From positions 54,188 to 118,187 of the forward strand of contig NZ_RJUB01000039.1 of the NCBI RefSeq assembly GCF_024343615.1: a stretch of DNA of 64,000 nt, in the 5' to 3' direction. The notes beneath the pieces were generated by a model. That model searched no databases. It had not been told where the DNA came from and was given only the letters and a program-made list of their open reading frames with translations. The stretch comes from Ferruginibacter sp. HRS2-29 (GTDB lineage: Bacteria > Bacteroidota > Bacteroidia > Chitinophagales > Chitinophagaceae). Every line of letters starts with the position of its first letter. Position 1 is the stretch's first letter. Made by a program: the position numbers and the translations under genes. Positions 50,328 to 58,503 of the stretch are shown here, in pieces.

Positions 50328-50651
50328 GTTGATTTCTTGTTTTACTTGTTTAGTCCTTTTACGGTGGGCAAATTTATTCCATAACTGTCAGATGACAAAA
50401 AGTTTATCGGACGCCGGAAGCAGATCAAAGACGACGGACGACGGACGACCGGAATGCGGCAATCAACACTTCCTGATTATTTGTCACATTGCGAAGGTTT
50501 ACCAATTGACTATTGACTCATTTACCTGAAAACTGTACGCATATGAAACAGGTGACTGTATCGGATGCGCACACCTCAATTTTTCAGGCTTTTCGAAATA
50601 ATTCATTTTCAATAAGTTACAATTTGGCACATGCTTAGGAATGCTTCTGGC
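50328..50651. other. Gap with degenerate GACGACG array
   Basis: No gene. A GACGACG-type array (about 50429-50449) and a TTGACTATTGACTCA fragment of the TATTGAC family (50504-50518) are present. The rest shows no structure. Confidence 0.5.
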
Positions 50652-50834
50652 ATGAAAATACAATCAACCAGGTTGCTCCAGAAATTGAGCACAAACGAAA
50701 TCAAGACATTAACCACTCAGACCGAAGAAAGGCTGGTAACTGATACTGGTAATAAGAAGCCATTCACAACAGCAGATATGTGGAGTATCCAACGCCAACG
50801 CAGGATATTTTCGGTGCGCAGGTTTTCGTGGTGA
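50652..50834 (+). CDS. Small basic hypothetical protein, 60 residues
   Basis: ATG at 50652 (an earlier in-frame ATG at 50631 adds seven residues). The C-terminal part FTTADMWSIQRQRRIFSVRRFSW has a motif (ADxWxIQRQRR) that I recall from short Chitinophagaceae proteins with basic tails, which supports it being real. Cytoplasmic, function unknown. The region 50835-51091 after it holds no further gene. Confidence 0.5.
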   Translation: MKIQSTRLLQKLSTNEIKTLTTQTEERLVTDTGNKKPFTTADMWSIQRQRRIFSVRRFSW

Positions 50835-51091
50835 AAAATCCTGTGGGCCAATGCGTGTTTGAATTATTTGGCATAATACTGATGATGTGATTTCATCTGC
50901 AGCCCCGAAAAATCACCTTCTGGCCGAAGGTCTTGCAAAGAGCCGGAGTGCGCAACCTGTACGGACAATTGTCACGACAGGCGAATTTGTCCAGTAACAA
51001 TTAACGTTGGGAAACCAGCCATGCCCGTTTGTTGCAGCAACAAGTTCGTTACGGGGAAAAGCATTTTCTTTTGCATCATAAAAAACATTCG

Positions 51092-51685
51092 ATGAAAAAG
51101 AATAAAGCATTTTCCTTTCTGCTGGCGGCTATATTGATCTCGATGGGCAGTTATGGCCAGAAAACCGACTACCTGCAGATACCGGGCCCGCTGAATTTTA
51201 ATTCGCAGGCTTATTATCTCGATTGGTCATCACACCCCTCACCAGCTTATTACAAGCAGGAATATCTCCGCAAAGGCGATACTACAGGCCATTTTAGCTC
51301 AATGCTGATGGTGGAAGCCGTTACCGGGAGCATCAACATCAAAGATGTGGTAGCTGCTAAATTACAGGAACTGAAAGTGATGAAGCAAGCCAATCCCGCC
51401 GTACAGTTCGAAACCTTTTCGAATGCTTCCACAGGTGAATATATGATCGATTTTTTGTTAACGCAAAATTCCAAAGATGGCAGTAATGACATCGCGGAGC
51501 ATAATATTTACCGTTATAAAAATTTCACTGACAAGAGAGGCAGGAAAGGGCTGATGCTTTTTGCACTCAGTACCAGGGCTTATGGCAACAATATCAACCC
51601 TTTCCTCACTAGCCTTAAATTCGGCAAACGCAGGATGGTGGATAGTGTGTTGAACTTTACATTACCCCCAATCTTAATCAAATGA
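51092..51685 (+). CDS. Exported hypothetical protein
   Basis: 197 residues from the ATG at 51092, which begins the signal peptide MKKNKAFSFLLAAILISMGSYGQ; 21 upstream codons do not look protein-like. Mature part has alternating strands and helices (LMVEAVTGSINIKDVVAAKLQELKVMKQ, EYMIDFLLTQNSKDGSNDIAEHNIYRYK) without a recognised family. Periplasmic or surface by signal. Monocistronic, followed by a GC-rich hairpin. Confidence 0.75.
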   Translation: MKKNKAFSFLLAAILISMGSYGQKTDYLQIPGPLNFNSQAYYLDWSSHPSPAYYKQEYLRKGDTTGHFSSMLMVEAVTGSINIKDVVAAKLQELKVMKQANPAVQFETFSNASTGEYMIDFLLTQNSKDGSNDIAEHNIYRYKNFTDKRGRKGLMLFALSTRAYGNNINPFLTSLKFGKRRMVDSVLNFTLPPILIK

Positions 51686-51733
51686 TCTTCATTTCACCCC
51701 GCCGCCTCGGGATACCACGTGTCGTATATCAAA

Positions 51734-51763
51734 ACCCAGCCGCTGTGTTGCCCGCGGCTGGGT
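51734..51763. terminator. GC-rich hairpin after the exported protein gene
   Basis: 10-bp stem ACCCAGCCGC / GCGGCTGGGT, 10-nt loop. The plus strand lacks a T-tract after it, while the minus strand has TTTTGATA, so its efficiency on the plus strand is doubtful. Confidence 0.5.
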
Positions 51764-51781
51764 CGCTGTGCTAAAACCCAT

Positions 51782-51789
51782 TAAATTTG
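51782..51789 (+). promoter_or_regulatory. -7 box TAAATTTG, predicts leaderless GNAT mRNA
   Basis: Exact TAnnTTTG; 4 nt (TACC) separate it from the ATG at 51794. Confidence 0.55.
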
Positions 51790-51793
51790 TACC

Positions 51794-52240
51794 ATGATCT
51801 TCAGAGAAGCCCTGTTATCAGACATCCCGGGAATTCAACGGGTGCGTAATTCCGTGAAGGAAAATACGCTTTCTGATCCTGCATTGGTACCCGATCAGGA
51901 TGTAAAAACTTTTCTATTTGAAAGGGGAAAAGGCTGGGTTTGCGAGATCGACCAGGATGTAGTTGGTTTCGCGATAGCAGATCTTGTGGACAATAATATC
52001 TGGGCCCTTTTTATCGATCCGGAATACGAAGCAAAAGGTATCGGCAAAAAATTGCATGGGCTCATGTTAAACTGGTATTTTTCGCAGACAGATAAAACCG
52101 TGTGGCTTGGAACCGCTTTCAACACCAGGGCTGAAACATTTTACAGGCTGCAAGGCTGGATTGAAGTGGGTCTTCATGGAACAAAAGAAACAAAATTTGA
52201 AATGACAAAAGCGCAATGGGAAACCGTCAGCGTTTTTTAA
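51794..52240 (+). CDS. GNAT-family N-acetyltransferase
   Basis: 148 residues. FREALLSDIPGIQRVRNSV at the start and FIDPEYEAKGIGKKLHGLMLNWY (acetyl-CoA loop xxGxGxxL) with AFNTRAETFYRLQGWIEVG are GNAT hallmarks. Substrate unknown. Stops 1 nt before a second GNAT gene, so the two are co-transcribed; a predicted leaderless promoter precedes it. Confidence 0.9.
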   Translation: MIFREALLSDIPGIQRVRNSVKENTLSDPALVPDQDVKTFLFERGKGWVCEIDQDVVGFAIADLVDNNIWALFIDPEYEAKGIGKKLHGLMLNWYFSQTDKTVWLGTAFNTRAETFYRLQGWIEVGLHGTKETKFEMTKAQWETVSVF

Positions 52241-52241
52241 A

Positions 52242-52793
52242 ATGGGAGTTATGACGATCGTTCAAAGCACTGAAGCTGACATGGGGACTATTTTTGATTT
52301 TTACGAAATGGCAGTGCTATATCAAAAAACGAAATTCCATAAACACTGGTTGCCGTTTGACCGGGATATGGTTAAAAAGGAAATCGCCGGAAACAAGCAA
52401 TGGAAGATCATGGAAGCTGATGAAGTGGCTTGTGTGTTCGCCATAGCTTATGAAGATCCGTTTATCTGGAAAGAAAAAAATGCGGATCCATCCATCTACA
52501 TACATCGCATTGTTACCCACCCTTCTTTTCGTGGAAAAAATTACGTGAAAGCGATCATAGAATGGGCTAAATTTCACGCAAAAGAACATAATAAAAAATT
52601 CATCCGTATGGATACCTGGGGCGATAACCAGGGGCTGATCGATTATTACATATTCTGCGGTTTCAATTTTCTCGGCCAGGTGATCCCCGAACCTACAGAT
52701 GAGTTGCCGGCGCATTATAGTGCGATTGTGCTGGGTTTATTTGAGATTGAGGTCGGGAACCAGATGCTGGTTACAGGAAAACAGAGAGACTGA
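52242..52793 (+). CDS. GNAT-family N-acetyltransferase (divergent)
   Basis: 183 residues. MGTIFDFYEMAVLYQKTKF at the start and IHRIVTHPSFRGKNYVKAIIEWAKFHAKEH, FIRMDTWGDNQGLIDYYIFCGFNFLG later follow the GNAT layout, but the acetyl-CoA loop is less canonical (RGKNYVKA). Second gene of a two-gene unit with another GNAT, 1-nt gap. Confidence 0.85.
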   Translation: MGVMTIVQSTEADMGTIFDFYEMAVLYQKTKFHKHWLPFDRDMVKKEIAGNKQWKIMEADEVACVFAIAYEDPFIWKEKNADPSIYIHRIVTHPSFRGKNYVKAIIEWAKFHAKEHNKKFIRMDTWGDNQGLIDYYIFCGFNFLGQVIPEPTDELPAHYSAIVLGLFEIEVGNQMLVTGKQRD

Positions 52794-52905
52794 TCAGCAC
52801 TGCTCTTAATGAGTCAGCCACTTTCTTATTACTTATTTACCATTTCTTATTCCTCATTTTTTGGCACAGTTATGTATGTATTTCTGCATACTAAAATTCA
52901 CAATC

Positions 52906-53175
52906 ATGACTACAATACAGAAAATGCTGGTGGGATTTACAGCCGGCGCTATTTTGGGTATTTTATATGCTCCGCAGAAAGGAGCCAAAACAAGGCGCAA
53001 ACTGGCTACACTCGGCAACGATATGAAAGAAGGCTGGAACAGGATAACAGACAGGGTGACCGATAAAATAGAAGGGATCCGTGAAGGTGTAGAAAATCTT
53101 GCCGATAACGCCATAGATAAGGTTGAAAGTACACAGTTCGACATTACGCCACCCACCATGGCAGGAAGATATTAA
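52906..53175 (+). CDS. YtxH-domain small protein
   Basis: 89 residues from the ATG at 52906 (15 upstream codons are not conserved-looking). MLVGFTAGAILGILYAPQKGAKTRRKL is the YtxH/gas-vesicle-like motif: one membrane helix ending in YAP-KG-KTR, followed by a helical cytoplasmic tail (DRVTDKIEGIREGVENLADNAID). Stress-related membrane proteins of unknown mechanism in Bacillus and Bacteroidota. Ends at a bidirectional terminator. Confidence 0.88.
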   Translation: MTTIQKMLVGFTAGAILGILYAPQKGAKTRRKLATLGNDMKEGWNRITDRVTDKIEGIREGVENLADNAIDKVESTQFDITPPTMAGRY

Positions 53176-53178
53176 AGC

Positions 53179-53210
53179 AAAAATCCCCGTAAATATTTAC
53201 GGGGATTTTT
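53179..53210. terminator. Bidirectional terminator, YtxH / L,D-transpeptidase
   Basis: 15-bp palindrome AAAAATCCCCGTAAA / TTTACGGGGATTTTT with A- and T-tracts serving both strands. Confidence 0.85.
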
Positions 53211-53219
53211 ATGCTGTTT

Positions 53220-54104
53220 TTATTGTTTATTTTTTACGGCAAAATAGTCCGCTCTTTTTTTCTGCTCTGTTAAAATATTGTCCAGGTATTTATTGCTGAC
53301 CGCTTCAAGGTCTTTTACAGAAATATCCAATGCTTTTGGATCCCCGGCCAACTGCAGCCAGGGCTTTTCCCCATCAAACGGATAAGTGCCGAATACCACT
53401 ACCGGTGTACCTTTTGCCAGGATATCATCCGAGCCTTTTAGTTCCCATTGCTCCGCCCAGTTGTACAAAAATTTTGCATCCCTTTCCTGCAGGCGCAGGC
53501 AACTGTGGGAGGCCGGGTATCCCGGAAGCTCATACTGGTGAAAGCCTATTCCCTCTTTATTTTCGATATTGAAATTCCATTTCAGATCCCACTCATCATT
53601 GAAGGTACTGGTGGTCTGCTCGGCTTTCCAGTTGGTGAAATACAATCCTTCGGGTGTAGGGTCTTTTTTTCGCCCCATATTGGTAGGGCCGCTGTACACC
53701 AGCTCGCCATGATCGTAAGCGGCGAACGTTTGCGATGGATATGAAAAGAAAATGATCTTGTTTACTTCTTCCAGAGAAGACACGCTCAGCGGAAACCCCA
53801 TGTAATACTCAATATCCCCGCTCATATCAGAAGGTACGATGATCACCGGAAGTTTTTTCAGATTGTCAGCATCCGTCCTGTTCACCGCCATCAGTATATC
53901 AAGCTGATGGCCGTTCAAAGAAGAATCATTTTTCGATAACCATTGCTTCGTAGTGTCAAGCGTATAAGTGAACGAAGGTGGTGCTTTGCGTTGTTTTTGA
54001 GAAGCAGTTTTCTTTTTGGGAGATTGCTCGTTACTATTGTTTTTACACTGGGTAAAAAATAAACTTACCGCTATTGCGGCTAAGATGAATCCTGATGATT
54101 TCAT
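53220..54104 (-). CDS. L,D-transpeptidase (YkuD family) lipoprotein
   Basis: 294 residues. Lipoprotein signal SSGFILAAIAVSLFFTQC (C20), Lys/Ser-rich linker, then a YkuD-type catalytic domain: H189 in GIGFHQYELPGYPASHSCLRL, with C202. The usual SHGC reads SHSC here (S201 for Gly). Family members make 3-3 cross-links in peptidoglycan or attach lipoproteins to it. Monocistronic, between the YtxH gene and the glycan cluster. Confidence 0.88.
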   Translation of the reverse strand: MKSSGFILAAIAVSLFFTQCKNNSNEQSPKKKTASQKQRKAPPSFTYTLDTTKQWLSKNDSSLNGHQLDILMAVNRTDADNLKKLPVIIVPSDMSGDIEYYMGFPLSVSSLEEVNKIIFFSYPSQTFAAYDHGELVYSGPTNMGRKKDPTPEGLYFTNWKAEQTTSTFNDEWDLKWNFNIENKEGIGFHQYELPGYPASHSCLRLQERDAKFLYNWAEQWELKGSDDILAKGTPVVVFGTYPFDGEKPWLQLAGDPKALDISVKDLEAVSNKYLDNILTEQKKRADYFAVKNKQ

Positions 54105-54152
54105 AAATGAGGCTGTTGGTTTCGCTCATTAAGGAAAAATCTATGCCAAATC

Positions 54153-54261
54153 AATTAAGAATTAAAAATTAAGAATTAAGAATGGGGATATATCAGGTTT
54201 GCATATCTTAAATACTGTTATATACTATTAATTGCTAATTTTTAATTCTTAATTTTTAATT
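54153..54261. repeat. Inverted pair of ATTAAGA/TTCTTAA arrays
   Basis: Left array 54153-54183 (AATTAAGA units) and right array 54237-54261 (AATTCTTAATTTTTAATT units) are complementary over ~20-25 nt across ~53 bp. The right array encodes the last codons (SIKN) and the TAA stop of the glycosyltransferase at its 3' end. Confidence 0.8.
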
Positions 54262-55430
54262 GATTCATACAGTTGAGAGAATTGTTGTCCCACCACCTCA
54301 TAGTGATATTTTGCGGCAGAATCAATCACCACCTGTTTATTAAAGATTATTTTTCCCTGCATCATTTGAAGCATCTTCTCAGCGAGCATGGCCGGATCGT
54401 CTTTTCCCGCAAAAATACCGTTGATGTTTTCTATTATAGTTTCCCGGAATACAGGGATATCGCTTGCTATCACCGGCAGGCCGCAGGCATTTGATTCAAT
54501 GATCACATTCCCGAAAGTCTCGTATCGAGAATACATGATAAATGCATCAGAAGCCCTCATGGCCGCGGCCAGTACCTGCTGACTTACTTCTCCTTCATGA
54601 ATGATATGATCGCTGATGCCACAGGTACGGATGAGCGTCTTACATTCAATTGATAAGGGGCCAAATAACCGAAGGACGAACCGGGGATCTTTTTCCTTCA
54701 GCAACTCAACCGCTTTTAATATAGCTTCTATATTTTTGGGCCAGCTCATGGAAGATGCGTGGATGAAACGAACTGTTTCTGTGCGTTCATGCTGCTTCGC
54801 AAAAAAAACTTCCCGGTCAACTACATTAGGTACCACAACAGATGCCTGGAGCGTAAACAACTTTTTAAGTGCTTTTGCGAGTACCGACGAAACCGTAGTG
54901 ACCATTGAAGCCTGCTCAAATACCTGCTTCCCTCTTTCCTGAACGAGCGGATGAAGATCTGTAAAGGTTTCTTCCGCAGCATCGAGATACCCACTCCAGT
55001 GTTCTGTTACAACATAAGGAACTCCATATTTCTTTTTCAACCAGACAGCCATCGTGCCGGCTTTTAATGCAACATGCACATGCGTGAGTTCGGGCAATCC
55101 TTGATCGCTGATGTATTTTGTGATGGCTTTTTTGTACAACCTGTTATAAGTACGATCGGAAATAAATCTGTCCAGCAAACGCAATCCTGTCTTTACAGGA
55201 TGATAGTAGATCAGTTCTTCAGTGTAAGTATCATACACCTGCTTTACAGTTGTATTTTTTTTTGTCATCGTGCCCTCTTCATCCTTTACAACATGAATTA
55301 CATATTGCGAAGCAATGGTGGAGATGGCCTGAATATGCCGTTGTGTAAAATCACCTACTGCACGCTGCACAGCCGATGGGTACCACGAAGGCAGCACCAG
55401 TATCCGTTTTGCAGCAGCATGCCCATTCAT
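54249..55430 (-). CDS. Glycosyltransferase family 4-type
   Basis: 393 residues. N-terminal donor/acceptor domain (ILVLPSWYPSAVQRAVGDFTQRHI) and C-terminal domain with IHEGEVSQQVLAAAMRASDAFIMYSRYETFGNVIIESNACGLPVIASDI, the GT4/GT1 E-x7-E motif (ETFGNVIIE). Adds a sugar to a surface glycan. Its start lies 1 nt after the upstream FkbM-like gene, so it is in the glycan operon. Confidence 0.9.
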   Translation of the reverse strand: MNGHAAAKRILVLPSWYPSAVQRAVGDFTQRHIQAISTIASQYVIHVVKDEEGTMTKKNTTVKQVYDTYTEELIYYHPVKTGLRLLDRFISDRTYNRLYKKAITKYISDQGLPELTHVHVALKAGTMAVWLKKKYGVPYVVTEHWSGYLDAAEETFTDLHPLVQERGKQVFEQASMVTTVSSVLAKALKKLFTLQASVVVPNVVDREVFFAKQHERTETVRFIHASSMSWPKNIEAILKAVELLKEKDPRFVLRLFGPLSIECKTLIRTCGISDHIIHEGEVSQQVLAAAMRASDAFIMYSRYETFGNVIIESNACGLPVIASDIPVFRETIIENINGIFAGKDDPAMLAEKMLQMMQGKIIFNKQVVIDSAAKYHYEVVGQQFSQLYESIKN

Positions 55431-55431
55431 A

Positions 55432-56271
55432 TTAATTTGATTTTGCCGAAAGAAAGATCCACTGCATGAAAGTCGGCCTTTCCTGCAGGATGTATCGTTT
55501 GAGCTGGTAGCTTTTGTCTTTTAGTTCAGGGTAATCGTATTTAATCGCTTTAAGATGATCATCCACACTGTCCACAATGTCTATATCATGGGTTTCTCCA
55601 AATAATTTACTGAAATATTCCACTAGATCATAATGGAGATGCAGGTGCAATTCTATCACCAGGTCGGCATTGCGGAGTTGTTTTGCATTGGTGCTGGTAA
55701 AAATACCTTTTTCGGCACCTTCGCAATCCACCATAAAAAAAGAACGCAGGTTGGTGTCGCTGTGTAATACCTCGGCAGCAGTATATGTACCACCATAAAC
55801 CATCTGTTGCTCTACTCCGTTGCGAACCGCCAGTGCTTTGGTTTTTACATGGGCATCCGGGTCCGTATCAAATGCCTTGATCTTCGTACCTGGCATAAGA
55901 CGGGCCATCCCTACCGCGTAATACCCATCGTGGCAGCCGATATTCACCACTTCATCGTACCTTCTTTTTACGGCAGCAAGAATAAAAGGATGGATCTCGG
56001 CTTCGTAACTGCCCAGCAATTTTGAGTACGACAAACTATCGCCCGCCGCTTCCAGGCTGAATTTCATTCCTTTGAAAGGACCATGTTTTACCACTTCATC
56101 AGAAAAGATATCATATACCTGACGCTCCAGTTCTGCTATAACACCGGCATCTACAAAGTTTTCACGGGAAGCTTTCAGGCGTTCGCCAATATATACGAGG
56201 GGTTTCAACAAAGTGTAGGATACTTTATTGACGAGTAATTTTTGCAGGAATGATTTGCCTGTAGTGTTCAT
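55432..56271 (-). CDS. FkbM-like SAM-dependent methyltransferase
   Basis: 279 residues. SAM-binding motif YDEVVNIGCHDGYYAVGMARLMP and FFMVDCEGAEKGIFTS (acidic DxEG motif) are as in FkbM-type O-methyltransferases; an N-terminal helical stretch precedes them. The substrate is probably a sugar or lipid-linked intermediate, judged by neighbours. Follows the flippase by 27 nt and precedes the glycosyltransferase by 1 nt. Confidence 0.78.
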   Translation of the reverse strand: MNTTGKSFLQKLLVNKVSYTLLKPLVYIGERLKASRENFVDAGVIAELERQVYDIFSDEVVKHGPFKGMKFSLEAAGDSLSYSKLLGSYEAEIHPFILAAVKRRYDEVVNIGCHDGYYAVGMARLMPGTKIKAFDTDPDAHVKTKALAVRNGVEQQMVYGGTYTAAEVLHSDTNLRSFFMVDCEGAEKGIFTSTNAKQLRNADLVIELHLHLHYDLVEYFSKLFGETHDIDIVDSVDDHLKAIKYDYPELKDKSYQLKRYILQERPTFMQWIFLSAKSN

Positions 56272-56298
56272 TTGAAGTGCAATGTAAATAAAAGTTGG

Positions 56299-57606
56299 TT
56301 ATTGCCTGCTCTTCGGGCGTATCGTATTCAGCAGTATCTTTTTCAATGTGGCCAGGTCGGTAGGTCGGCCGATGAAAAAATCGCTCAAAGGGCCATCATA
56401 TTCTTTTTTTACATGGATCATCACGTAAGCAAGTAAAGCGAAATAGCCCAAACTACTGACTGCTGCAGCAATATTGATGGAATAATATCCCAGGAGGGCT
56501 AAATTACCTCCTGCGATGATCAGCAAAGCGATGAAGGCTGAAATAAGGTTCACCCGCAGATTGTTTACCCCGGCATTGTACGCGGTAATACAATACGACA
56601 TCGACAAAGCCAGTATTCCCGGCGTAAGATAAAGGAAGGCGGTGTGCATTTTAGTGAAGCTGTCTCCAAATATAAAGGGAAACAGCCATTGCCCCGAAAT
56701 ACCTATCAATATACAGGCCAGCAGGTAAACAAAGAGTATCACCCGCGACATGACAGCCAGCAACCTCAGCATATTTTTTCGGTTACCCGAAGCCGTTAGT
56801 GGAAAGATAACCGCTGCCAGGATGGTTGGTAGCAGGAAAAAAAGTTGTGCGATCCGGGAAACCTGAATGTAATTTCCCAGGTCGTCTGCCATGCAATATT
56901 TTTTTACGAAAAAATAATCGACCCTGTAAACGAGAAAAAAAATGAGGTTGCCGATCCAGGCGGTAAGGCTATACCGGAATATTTTTTTGAGAAAATCTGC
57001 GGAAGGTAACCTGAAAGTGAGGATACGTATATATTTTATACAGAAAAAAATAGTCGCAAAAATGCCCGATACCAGGAAACTGTAAAAGTAAAAATTGTAA
57101 TAAGAAGAATCGTTTGCCAAAGTTTGTGCAACGATGCCATTGCCCGGCATCACCAGTATCAGCAGGCAATTGATAGTTATAGCGATGATGTTGGGTAACA
57201 CAAAATCTTTTCGTGCGGTAAAGAGGCTGTTACTGTAGGTGGATAATAAATTACCGCAGACAAAAGAAATGCAGATGGCGTCAAACAAAGGCCGCAAGCC
57301 ATTTTCACCAACTTTAAAAAAGTAAGACAGTAACCAGAGCAATGCGGCTGAAAGAATGCTCATCAGCAGCGAAAGGTTCACCAGCCGTTCTGCAGGCACT
57401 TCATTTTTCACGCCGTAATAAGTCATACCGGATTCCAGGCTCAGGCTCAGCAACAGCACCATGAAGGAATAAATGCTGGCGAGGTAAAAGATATCGCCGC
57501 TGATGGCTGCGCCGAAATGCCTTGCCAGCAATATGTTCAGCAGGAATGCGGAAAGCTGCAGCAGCCCCCTCCATAAGATATTCCTGTATAGATATTTTGC
57601 CAGCAT
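56299..57606 (-). CDS. Wzx-type polysaccharide flippase
   Basis: 435 residues with about 12 membrane helices and the MATE/MOP layout (LARHFGAAISGDIFYLASIYSFMVLL, FFVKKYCMADDLGNYIQVSRIAQLFFLLPTILAAVIFPL). Moves lipid-linked oligosaccharide across the inner membrane. Likely acts in the same pathway as the adjacent glycosyltransferase and methyltransferase. 39 nt after the upstream membrane gene. Confidence 0.88.
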   Translation of the reverse strand: MLAKYLYRNILWRGLLQLSAFLLNILLARHFGAAISGDIFYLASIYSFMVLLLSLSLESGMTYYGVKNEVPAERLVNLSLLMSILSAALLWLLSYFFKVGENGLRPLFDAICISFVCGNLLSTYSNSLFTARKDFVLPNIIAITINCLLILVMPGNGIVAQTLANDSSYYNFYFYSFLVSGIFATIFFCIKYIRILTFRLPSADFLKKIFRYSLTAWIGNLIFFLVYRVDYFFVKKYCMADDLGNYIQVSRIAQLFFLLPTILAAVIFPLTASGNRKNMLRLLAVMSRVILFVYLLACILIGISGQWLFPFIFGDSFTKMHTAFLYLTPGILALSMSYCITAYNAGVNNLRVNLISAFIALLIIAGGNLALLGYYSINIAAAVSSLGYFALLAYVMIHVKKEYDGPLSDFFIGRPTDLATLKKILLNTIRPKSRQ

Positions 57607-57645
57607 CCGGTAGTTAAAAGATTTGATTGGGTTTTAAAGATAACA

Positions 57646-58503
57646 TTATCGGCGTTGGTTTTGCTCCTTCAGCCTTTCTACTTCGGGATCATATACATGC
57701 CGCGACAAATAAAAACATCCCATGAACGGCAACCAGAAAAAATATACGATCTCCATCAGGAAATAATCCGCTACCGCAAATGCACAAAAGAGCAGGATAA
57801 GATAACGGTCATACCTACACGTAAATAATCCTGTCACAAAAACAAATTCCAGCAGGAACGCCGCGAGGTACAGGCAGTAAGACCAGGCCGGATGATCCAC
57901 GAGAAAACGAATGATCGCGGCAAACCATCCCTGCGGATGCTCTGCCAGTAAATTGGCATGCTGGTAGATCAATATGCCCGAAAACTGATCTGTATTGAAA
58001 ACCCCGCCCAATCTTATTTTCCAGAGAGCCGCTGTAAAAAAGAAGAGAATAAACAATATCCGCAGTCCATGCAGGAGGTAATAAAAACCCTTGGTGGATG
58101 TTGAAATAAACAACAACGGAACAAGCATCCAGGCAATGAATCCTTCGATGCTGCCAAAACACATCATAGTAAAAAAATAGCCGTACAGCATACTGAAAAC
58201 TGATGTTGCAACGGCGAGAAAACCTTGCAGCCTGCTTTTTTTAAAACATGCCAACACAAGAAGGCAAGGCAACAGGAGGTATAGGGTGTCCATCAGTATC
58301 CTCATCCACTGATGTTTTATCAACTGTTGCTGCAAGCCCGTAAGCATGAAAAAATTTCCGGTAACATCAGGTTTGTTTAAAAAATATACCGGCTGTAATG
58401 CGGAAAAATTAAATCCATAAAAAAAGAACCATGCATAACTCAGCAGGAAACATAGCAGGTAAAAAGCGGCGAAGCGATTGATATTTTTATTTGTCAGCAA
58501 CAA
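57646..58503 (-). CDS. Polytopic membrane protein, HTTM-like
   Basis: 285 residues, about seven hydrophobic helices, starting MLLTNKNINRFAAFYLLCFLLSYAWFFFYGF. The arrangement of helices and the FNTDQFSGILIYQHAN segment recall HTTM/DoxX-type proteins, but identification is weak. Overlaps the upstream gene by 17 nt, so the two are translated together. Function unknown; possible role in the glycan cluster. Confidence 0.65.
   Translation of the reverse strand: MLLTNKNINRFAAFYLLCFLLSYAWFFFYGFNFSALQPVYFLNKPDVTGNFFMLTGLQQQLIKHQWMRILMDTLYLLLPCLLVLACFKKSRLQGFLAVATSVFSMLYGYFFTMMCFGSIEGFIAWMLVPLLFISTSTKGFYYLLHGLRILFILFFFTAALWKIRLGGVFNTDQFSGILIYQHANLLAEHPQGWFAAIIRFLVDHPAWSYCLYLAAFLLEFVFVTGLFTCRYDRYLILLFCAFAVADYFLMEIVYFFWLPFMGCFYLSRHVYDPEVERLKEQNQRR

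Noticed and set aside
50429..50449. GACGACG array as a coding remnant
   Set aside because: Period 7 with no continuing frame; matches the intergenic array habit.
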